This document shows positions 22,822 to 28,165 of a stretch of DNA of 34,324 nucleotides, piece by piece. Where the stretch lies: assembly GCA_964416315.1 (NCBI GenBank), contig CAYQDR010000041.1, positions 1 through 34,324 on the forward strand, in the 5' to 3' direction. The notes under the pieces were generated by a model, which was not told where the DNA came from, searched no databases, and worked only from the letters and a program-made list of their open reading frames with translations. Source of the stretch: CAYQDR01 sp964416315 (GTDB lineage Bacteria > Methylomirabilota > Methylomirabilia > Rokubacteriales > DASRDR01). Numbering within the stretch: position 1 is the stretch's first letter; every line of letters starts with the position of its first letter. Both the position numbers and the translations under genes were made by a program.

Positions 22822-22837
22822 CCGGCCCCGGGGCCGG
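22822..22837. other. 16-base perfect GC palindrome before DinB gene
   Basis: CCGGCCCC directly followed by GGGGCCGG, immediately upstream of the ribosome site (GGAGGAG) of the DinB-like gene. It could be a terminator element for the FKBP transcript or an operator; it has no loop, so a hairpin would need to open its central bases. Confidence 0.35.
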
Positions 22838-22852
22838 CCGGAGGAGTGACCG

Positions 22853-23404
22853 ATGCACGATCCCGCGACCGTGCTGAGTGAGGCGCGCCGGGAGCTGGCG
22901 CGCCTGCCGCCGCTGCTGAACCTCCTGCTGGGCGACCTCGACGACGCCGCCTGGCGCGCCCGGCCCGCCCCGGCCGAGTGGGCACCGATCGAGATCGTCT
23001 GCCACCTGCGGGACGAGGAGACGGAGGACTTCGGCGCTCGCGTCCGGGTGATCGTGGAGGGCAAAGAGGAGTTCGCGCCGATCGATCCCGAGCGCTGGGT
23101 CGAGGAGCGGCGCTACCGCGACGCGCGCCCCGAGGAGGCCCTCGCGGCCCTCCGGGCGCGGCGCGCGGCGAGCCTCGCCCTCCTGGGCGCGGTCGCGCCT
23201 GCCTGCCTGCGCGCGGCGGTAGAGCACCGGGCGCTCGGGCGGCTTTCGGGGCTGGACCTGCTGGCGGCGTGGGTCGCCCACGACCGCCTCCACCTCCGTC
23301 AGCTCGCCGGGACGCTCGCCCGCCTCTGGGCGACCCGCTGGGCGCCGCTCCGGGCCGACTACGCGGGGCCCATCCCCTACCCGCCCGGCGGGCGCGCCGA
23401 CTGA
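22853..23404 (+). CDS. DinB superfamily protein (putative metal-dependent enzyme)
   Basis: A 183-residue four-helix-bundle protein of the DinB/YfiT family. The start at ATG 22853 follows GGAGGAG. The three histidines that bind metal in the family are present: His51 (IVCHLRDEE), and His143/His147 (VAHDRLHLRQL). The helix ATVLSEARRELARLPPLL is the usual first helix and the length is normal. Family members include bacillithiol transferases and mycothiol-dependent isomerases; many others have no known role. A thiol-S-transferase role would fit with the mycothiol-associated cassette just downstream, but that link is inference only. Confidence 0.85.
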   Translation: MHDPATVLSEARRELARLPPLLNLLLGDLDDAAWRARPAPAEWAPIEIVCHLRDEETEDFGARVRVIVEGKEEFAPIDPERWVEERRYRDARPEEALAALRARRAASLALLGAVAPACLRAAVEHRALGRLSGLDLLAAWVAHDRLHLRQLAGTLARLWATRWAPLRADYAGPIPYPPGGRAD

Positions 23405-23427
23405 CCGCCGACCGATATGGATGGGAT

Positions 23428-23459
23428 TGATAGAGTGTCTGTATCATCCGTACAGGAGG
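23428..23459 (+). promoter_or_regulatory. Operator-like inverted repeat and ribosome site of decayed antitoxin
   Basis: TGATA (23428-23432) and TATCA (23442-23446) are perfect inverted arms 14 bases apart, followed by AGGAGG (23454-23459), a strong ribosome site 10 bases before GTG 23470. AT-rich relative to its surroundings. Confidence 0.45.
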
Positions 23460-23469
23460 TGGAGATGCC

Positions 23470-23662
23470 GTGAGGGCCACGGTGAAGAAAAAGACCTACA
23501 ACCTCGACGGGGATGATCGAGAAGGTTCGCCGGCTGTTCAGCGCCAAGACGGACACGGAGGCGATCCAGACAGCGCTGCGCAAGGTGCTCGAGGACCGAG
23601 AGATCGAACAGCGGCTGGACACGCTGCTGCGCGAAGGTCGGTTCCGGACGATCTACCGGTGA
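23470..23662 (+). pseudogene. Frameshifted VapB-like antitoxin
   Basis: From GTG 23470 the frame reads VRATVKKKTYNLDG, the N-terminal strand of a ribbon-helix-helix VapB-like antitoxin. It then loses sense. The expected continuation, MIEKVRRLFSAKTDTEAIQT then ALRKVLEDREIEQRLDTLLR, is in the +1 frame from 23513 to TGA 23660-23662. One extra G in the GGGG run at about 23509-23512 explains the break. If that G were absent, an intact antitoxin of about 63 residues would result. Either a real mutation or a homopolymer sequencing error is possible; the decayed toxin downstream favours real decay. Confidence 0.7.
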
Positions 23663-23663
23663 A

Positions 23664-23756
23664 GTGCCTTCTCCAACCCTCTTCACCTACAACCGGGAAG
23701 ACTTCCGTCTGATCCGGCGCTACATGGATTTCTCGCTGCGCATCCTCGAGGGGTGA
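23664..23756 (+). pseudogene. Probable VapC toxin remnant (C-terminal tail)
   Basis: Starting one base after the antitoxin stop, a 30-codon frame encodes TLFTYNREDFRLIRR then YMDFSLRILEG. This resembles the last strand-helix of a PIN toxin (the TxNxxDF segment), but the preceding 90 or so residues with the active site are missing. The position, exactly where a VapC start would be, supports a large in-locus deletion. Family assignment is tentative. Confidence 0.45.
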
Positions 23757-23763
23757 CGCCGAC

Positions 23764-24411
23764 ATGCCGCGCGCGCTGACCCGGATGCGCCCGACCGTGG
23801 TGCTCCTCGTGCGCCACGGGCGGACCCCGACGACCGGCGTCATCAACTACGGACGGGCGCCGGGGATTCACCTCAACGCCAAAGGGCGCCAGCAGGCCGA
23901 GGCCCTCGCGCGGCGTCTCGGCCCGCTCCCCCGGATCGCGGCCGTCTACGCCTCGCCGCTCGAGCGCGCCCGCGAGACCGCGGCCCCGGTCGCCCGGGCC
24001 CGCCGGCTCCCGGTCCGGATCGAGCGCGGGCTCAACGACTCCGACGCCGGTCGGTGGACCGGCGTCAAGCTCGCGGCGCTCCGCCGGACCCCCGAGTGGC
24101 GGATCGTCCAGCGCCACCCGAGCGGGTTCCGCTTCCCCGGGGGCGAGTCGTTCATCGAGATCCAGGCGCGGATCACCGCGACCCTCGCGCGCCTGGTCGA
24201 GCGCCACCGCGGCGCGATCATCGTCGCCGTCTCGCACGCCGACCCGATCAAGATCGCGCTGGCCCACGCGCTGGGGCTGCACCCCGACTTCTTCCAGCGG
24301 ATCGCGATCGCGCCCGCCTCCGTCACGGCGATCGCGTACCATCCGGAGGCGCCCGTCATCCTCACGGTGAACTCGACCGACGGCGATCTCGCGGGACTGC
24401 GGCCCCGGTGA
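23764..24411 (+). CDS. Histidine phosphatase family protein (MSMEG_4193-like)
   Basis: A 215-residue phosphoglycerate-mutase-like phosphatase. The nucleophile motif is LLVRHGRT (Arg17-His18-Gly19), the second arginine region is ASPLERARET (63-71), and the proton-donor/histidine block is VSHADPIK (His158). A second ATG at 23785 would start eight residues before the motif and is also possible. The gene shares four bases (GTGA, 24408-24411) with the next gene, a DUF3090 protein, which is followed by a SCO1664-family protein. This three-gene order matches families TIGR03848, TIGR03847 and TIGR03843, so it is the MSMEG_4193-type phosphatase rather than a glycolytic mutase. Substrate unknown. Confidence 0.85.
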   Translation: MPRALTRMRPTVVLLVRHGRTPTTGVINYGRAPGIHLNAKGRQQAEALARRLGPLPRIAAVYASPLERARETAAPVARARRLPVRIERGLNDSDAGRWTGVKLAALRRTPEWRIVQRHPSGFRFPGGESFIEIQARITATLARLVERHRGAIIVAVSHADPIKIALAHALGLHPDFFQRIAIAPASVTAIAYHPEAPVILTVNSTDGDLAGLRPR

Positions 24412-24914
24412 GCCCCTCGTTCGAGCTGAAGGCCCCCGACCGCTTCACGGCGGGCACCGTCGGCCCGCTCGGCGAGCGCGTCTTCTACCTCCAGGCGCGG
24501 GAGGGCGGCGCGCTCGTCACCCTCAAGCTCGAGAAGGAGCAGGTCAGCGCGCTCGGCGAGTACCTGGCGTCGATGCTCGCGAAGCTCCCGGCCGCCGGCC
24601 CGGCGCCGGGCGACCCGTCGCTCCTCGAGCCGATCGCCCCCGCGTGGGCCGTCCGTTCGCTCGGCGTGGGGTACGACGAGGCGCGCGACCGCTTCGTGAT
24701 CGTCGCGGAGGAGCTCGTCGAGGAGGAGGGCGAGGGGCGCGAACGCGAGCCCGCCGCCGCCCGCTTCCACGTGAGCCGCGCCCAGGCCCGGGCGTTCGTC
24801 GAGCGCGCCCGCGCGCTCCTCGCCGCGGGGCGGCCGGCGTGCCCGGTCTGCGGGCGCCCGGTCAACCCCGGCGGCCACGTCTGCCCCCGCGGCAACGGCC
24901 ACGGCCGCGACTGA
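24408..24914 (+). CDS. DUF3090 family protein with C-terminal zinc-binding motif
   Basis: A 168-residue protein of the DUF3090/TIGR03847 family, starting at GTG 24408 inside the stop codon of the phosphatase gene. The N-terminus FELKAPDRFTAGTVGPLGERVFYLQAR is characteristic. The middle alternates strands and helices with GVGYDEARDRFVIVAEELVE. The C-terminus is a small zinc-ribbon-like knuckle: Cys145 and Cys148 (CPVCGRP), His157/Cys159 (GGHVCPR) and the NGH ending. The family has no established function. Its constant companions are the phosphatase upstream and the kinase-like protein 5 bases downstream, so the three probably work on one substrate or in one complex. Confidence 0.87.
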   Translation: MSPSFELKAPDRFTAGTVGPLGERVFYLQAREGGALVTLKLEKEQVSALGEYLASMLAKLPAAGPAPGDPSLLEPIAPAWAVRSLGVGYDEARDRFVIVAEELVEEEGEGREREPAAARFHVSRAQARAFVERARALLAAGRPACPVCGRPVNPGGHVCPRGNGHGRD

Positions 24915-24919
24915 GCCCG

Positions 24920-25621
24920 ATGACGCGGCCTCTGCCCCTTGACCTCCTGGCTCGCGGCGAGGTGGAGGTCCGCGGCCGCATGCCGTGGGCCTCGAACGCG
25001 ACGTTCCTCGCCGAGGTCCGGCTCGGCGACGCGACGGCGCTCGCCGTGTACAAGCCGGGACGCGGCGAGCGGCCGCTCTGGGACTTCCCCCCGCGGCTCT
25101 ACCGGCGTGAGGTGGCTGCCTACCGCTTCTCGGAAGCCCTCGGCTGGGGACTCGTGCCGCCCACCGTGGAGCGCGACGGCCCGCTCGGCGAGGGGTCGCT
25201 CCAGCTCTTCGTCGAGGCCGACTTCGAGCAGCACTACTTCACCCTCCGCGAGGATCCCAAGCACCAGGACGCCCTCCGGCGGATCTGCGCCTTCGACCTC
25301 CTCGCGAACAACGCCGACCGGAAGAGCGGCCACTGTCTTCTCGGGCCCGACGGCCGGATCTCCGCCGTGGACAACGGCCTCTGCTTCCACGCCGAGCCGA
25401 AGCTTCGGACCGTGATCTGGGAGTTCGCCGGTGAGCCGATTCCGGACGGCACTCTCCAGGACGTCCGCCGGCTCGTGGACGCGGGCCTGCCGGGCGCGCT
25501 CGCCGAGCTCCTCGCGCCCGCAGAGCAGAAGGCCCTGGCCGCCCGCGCGCGGCGGCTCCTCGGCGGCAGCCACTTCCCCGCCGACCCCTCCGGCCGCCGC
25601 TACCCCTGGCCGCTCGTCTAG
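24920..25621 (+). CDS. SCO1664 family protein, PI3/4-kinase-like fold
   Basis: A 233-residue protein of the SCO1664/TIGR03843 family, distantly related to phosphatidylinositol 3/4-kinases. Kinase-like landmarks: Lys45 in LAVYKPGRGERPLWD (nucleotide-binding lysine), the catalytic-loop-like FDLLANNADRKSGHCLL (Asp126, Asn131, Asp133) and the metal-binding AVDNGLCFH (Asp151-Asn152-Gly153, DFG-like). It ends SGRRYPWPLV. It starts at ATG 24920, 5 bases after the DUF3090 stop. A kinase-like protein beside a phosphatase and a zinc-knuckle protein suggests a reversible phosphorylation module; this is inference. In Actinobacteria the same trio often lies by mshC-related genes, absent here. Confidence 0.85.
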   Translation: MTRPLPLDLLARGEVEVRGRMPWASNATFLAEVRLGDATALAVYKPGRGERPLWDFPPRLYRREVAAYRFSEALGWGLVPPTVERDGPLGEGSLQLFVEADFEQHYFTLREDPKHQDALRRICAFDLLANNADRKSGHCLLGPDGRISAVDNGLCFHAEPKLRTVIWEFAGEPIPDGTLQDVRRLVDAGLPGALAELLAPAEQKALAARARRLLGGSHFPADPSGRRYPWPLV

Positions 25622-25760
25622 CAGGTTGCTGAAAGACCGACGCGCGGGTCAGTCCATCCGCGCGCTCCTCAGCGAAGCGCTCCGAGCGCGGGCTTTGCCC
25701 GCGCAACCCTCCGGGGGGAGGCTCGGAAGTGGGGCGGAGCCCTCCTCCGAGGATCTCTAG
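25622..25760. repeat. Hairpin-rich REP/BIME-like intergenic element
   Basis: About 120 bases with several nested palindromes: GCGCGGGC-TTT-GCCCGCGC (25686-25704, 8-base stem), CCTCC/GGAGG (25708-25721) and CTCGGA/TCCGAG (25722-25727 with 25746-25751). No coding sequence is convincing. The structure and purine/pyrimidine runs look like a dispersed repeat; it also could end the SCO1664 transcript. Confidence 0.5.
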
Positions 25761-25789
25761 ACCCCTGGCCCGCGCGGCCGGCACGGACG

Positions 25790-25795
25790 TACCAT
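25790..25795 (+). promoter_or_regulatory. -10 box (TACCAT) before FAD oxidoreductase remnant
   Basis: TACCAT ends exactly 7 bases before ATG 25803, the same leaderless geometry as at 9443 and 18033. The -35 region is poor. Confidence 0.4.
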
Positions 25796-25802
25796 CGACA
25801 CG

Positions 25803-26407
25803 ATGCCGGAGCACGTGAGTCTGCCGGAGCGCCGTGTGCCCGTGGTGGCGTCGTGCGACGTGCTCGTCGTCGGCGGCGGCTCGGCGGGCCTCTCCGCCGC
25901 CATCGCCGCGGCGCGCCAGGGCGCCGACGTCATCCTCGTCGAGCGCTACGGCTATCTCGGCGGCCTCGCGTCGGGCGGGCTGATCGTCCTGCTCCTCACG
26001 CTCGACGACGGCAACGGCACCCAGGTCGTGGCCGGCCTGTGCCAGGAGCTGGTCGAGCGGCTGGACGCGCGCGGCGCCTGCCTCTATCCGCCGAAGCACG
26101 AGTGGGCGAGCTCCGACGGAGCGCTCGTCGAGAAGTACCGCTCTACCACATCCCGTACCGCAGCCTGCTGCCGCAGCGCACCCTGAACCTGCTGGTCGCG
26201 GGTCGCTGCATCAGCGTGGACCACCGCGTGCATCACGCGACGAAGGAAATCCCGCCGTGCTTTGCGACGGGCGAGGCGGCGGGCGTCGCCGCCGTCCAGG
26301 CGCTGCGCGCCGGCTGCCCGGTGCAGGGGATCGACGTGGCCGCGCTGCGGCGCGAGCTGCGGCGCGCCGGCGCCTGGCTCCCGGACGTCACCGCGACCCC
26401 CGCGTAG
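25803..26407 (+). pseudogene. FAD-dependent oxidoreductase with large internal deletion
   Basis: The first 113 codons encode the FAD-binding start of the FAD_oxidored (PF12831) family: CDVLVVGGGSAGLSAAIAAA (GxGxxG motif), VERYGYLGGLASGG, then DGALVEKYR. At about 26139-26142 the frame breaks, and the other frame continues with the family's C-terminal end: LYHIPYRSLLPQ, NLLVAGRCISVD, CFATGEAAGVAAVQAL, stopping at TAG 26407. About 250-300 central residues are missing and the two ends are out of frame, so the gene is dead. The promoter-like TACCAT is retained. Short repeats (taccgc) near the join could have mediated the deletion. Confidence 0.8.
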
Positions 26408-26424
26408 GCGGCGGAGAACCCGAC

Positions 26425-26561
26425 ATGGCCGGACGCGTGCAGATCCTGACACTCTCCGGGATCCTCGAGGCGAAGCGGCTCCCCGCGGCGCCGGTGTTGG
26501 TGCGGTTGACGGCGGCCGAGTGGCGGGCGGCCGCGAGACGGTTCAGGCCGCGGGCCGGGCG
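26425..26561 (+). other. Short possible coding start downstream of FAD remnant
   Basis: ATG 26425 follows GGAG by nine bases and reads MAGRVQILTLSGILEAKRLP onward, but the frame then runs open through the antisense of the MshEN gene. No family is recognised. Perhaps the beginning of another lost gene, or chance. Confidence 0.2.
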
Positions 26562-28052
26562 TCAGCGGACCGGACGGCGGCGGAGCGCCTCGAGCTCCTG
26601 CCGCATCTTGGCGCTCGCCTCGCGCTCCTGGCGGAGCGCCTTCTGCGCGGTCTCGAGCTCGGCGAGCGTGCGGCCCGCGAGCTCCTGGAACCTCCCGGCC
26701 GTCGCCTCGCGCTCCTTCTGGAGGGCCTCGTGCGCGGCCCGGAGCTCGGCGAGGGTCTTCTCGCTCTCGGCGTGCCGCGCCTGGAGCTCCGCGAGCGCCC
26801 GCTCGGCTTCCGCGCGGCGCGCCTCCAGGGCGTCCCGCACCGGGGCAGCCTCGGCCCGCTCCGCGGCGAGGGCGTCCTGCGCCGCCTTGAGCGCCGTCAG
26901 CACGCGGTTGTGGCGCTCCTGGAGGTCCTGGAGGGCCTGGGCCGCCGCCTCCCGCTCGCCCCGGAGCGCCTCGTGCGCGGCCTGGAGCTCCCCGAGCGCC
27001 CGCTCGGCCTCCGCGGGACGCGCCTCGAGCGCCTGCCGCGCCTGGGCCTCCTGCTCCCGCTCCGCCCGGAGCCCTTCGTGCGCGGTCCGCAGCTCCGCGA
27101 GCGCCCGCTCCGCCTCCGCGCAGCGCGCCTCCAGCGCCTGCCGCGCCGGCGCCTCTGCCTCCCGCTCGCCCCGGAGCGCCTCGTGCGCCGCCTGCAGCTC
27201 CGCGAGCGCCCGCATCGTCGCCGCGTGGCGGGCGTCGAGGTCGCGGAGGGCCCGCGTGCTCTGCTCGCGCTCCTCGCGGAGCGCGTCCTCCTCCGTGCGC
27301 GGCTTGGGCGGCGCGGCGGCCGGCCCCGGCCGGGCTGCCTCGGGCGGCTTCCCGGGAACCGTCGCCGGCCCCGGCCGAGCCGCCTCGGGCGCCTTCCCCG
27401 GTGCCGCCGCCGGCGCGGCCAGCGGCGCCGCGGCGGGACCCTCCCCGTACATCGTCAGGAACGCCCGCTGGAACGCGGCGTAGGTCGAGGTCACCACCTC
27501 GATCTGGCAGCCGGTCGAGACGGCCAGCTCCTCGACCGCCTCGAGGTCCGCCGGGTCGTCCATCGCCACGGTGAGCCGGTTGTCGGCCCGGGCGACCGGG
27601 ATGACGCGCCGCTGTTGCGCGTAGTCGCGCTCGATCAGGGAGGCGAGGTCCTTGTCGAGGGTCACGCCGTCGAGGTCCACGAAGCTCACGTCGAGCTGCT
27701 TGCAGAGCGCCCGCCTCATCTGCCGCTCCGTCAGCATGTTCAGCCGGAGCAGCGCGTCCCCCAGGCGGAGGCCGGTCTTCTCCTGGTGCTGGAGGGCGGT
27801 CCGGAGCTGCTCCTCGCTGATGAGCTTCATGTCCACCAGGATGGCGCCGAGCCGGTACTTCTTCTGGTACTTGTCGAGCGCGGCGTTGAGCCGGGGCTGG
27901 CTGAGGACCCCCCGCTCCACCAGGATCTGCTCGAAGGGGGTGTAGGTCTTCGCCTCTGCCTGGGCGCGGAGCGCCTCGTCGAGCTGGGCCTTCGTGACCA
28001 GCCCGTCCTTCATCAGGATGTGCCCGAGGAGCGGTCGCCGGCGGGGGGGCAT
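26562..28052 (-). CDS. MshEN-type domain protein with Ala/Pro linker and long coiled coil
   Basis: A 496-residue protein from ATG 28052. Residues 8-120 hold four consecutive MshEN/T2SSE_N half-motifs: LLGHILMKDGLVTKAQL (8-24), FEQILVERGVLSQPRL (40-55), RLGAILVDMKLISEEQL (67-83) and RLGDALLRLNMLTERQM (96-112). Residues 120-200 complete the type II secretion ATPase N-domain (FVDLDGVTL, VIPVARADNRLTVAMDDP). In MshE-like ATPases the RLGxxL motifs bind cyclic-di-GMP. No Walker motif follows: residues 203-252 are an Ala/Pro/Gly linker with a 15-residue repeat (GKAPEAARPGP, GKPPEAARPGP), and 253-490 are a charged coiled coil with a 35-residue repeat (ERALAELxxAHExLRxERE near 281, 316, 351 and 418). 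Probably a cytoplasmic scaffold or receptor. Divergent from polB. Confidence 0.85.
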   Translation of the reverse strand: MPPRRRPLLGHILMKDGLVTKAQLDEALRAQAEAKTYTPFEQILVERGVLSQPRLNAALDKYQKKYRLGAILVDMKLISEEQLRTALQHQEKTGLRLGDALLRLNMLTERQMRRALCKQLDVSFVDLDGVTLDKDLASLIERDYAQQRRVIPVARADNRLTVAMDDPADLEAVEELAVSTGCQIEVVTSTYAAFQRAFLTMYGEGPAAAPLAAPAAAPGKAPEAARPGPATVPGKPPEAARPGPAAAPPKPRTEEDALREEREQSTRALRDLDARHAATMRALAELQAAHEALRGEREAEAPARQALEARCAEAERALAELRTAHEGLRAEREQEAQARQALEARPAEAERALGELQAAHEALRGEREAAAQALQDLQERHNRVLTALKAAQDALAAERAEAAPVRDALEARRAEAERALAELQARHAESEKTLAELRAAHEALQKEREATAGRFQELAGRTLAELETAQKALRQEREASAKMRQELEALRRRPVR

Positions 28053-28061
28053 CCTGTAGGC

Positions 28062-28091
28062 ATACTACTGCCCGCCGGCGCGCCCGGCCAA
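28062..28091 (-). promoter_or_regulatory. Promoter of MshEN coiled-coil gene
   Basis: On the minus strand -35 TTGGCC (28086-28091), 18-base spacer and -10 TAGTAT (28062-28067), whose end is nine bases from the ATG at 28052, so the leader is at most a few bases. Confidence 0.5.
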
Positions 28092-28165
28092 GCAGTTCCC
28101 CACCCCGACCCCCGGCCCCCGGCCGCGGGCCCCCCGTCTGGCGCGGCCCCCCGACGTGGGCGAAG

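Noticed and set aside
26257..27483. Coding gene continuing from ATG 26425
   Set aside because: After about 45 codons it runs antisense to the coiled coil and has no recognisable sequence; kept only as a low-confidence remnant.
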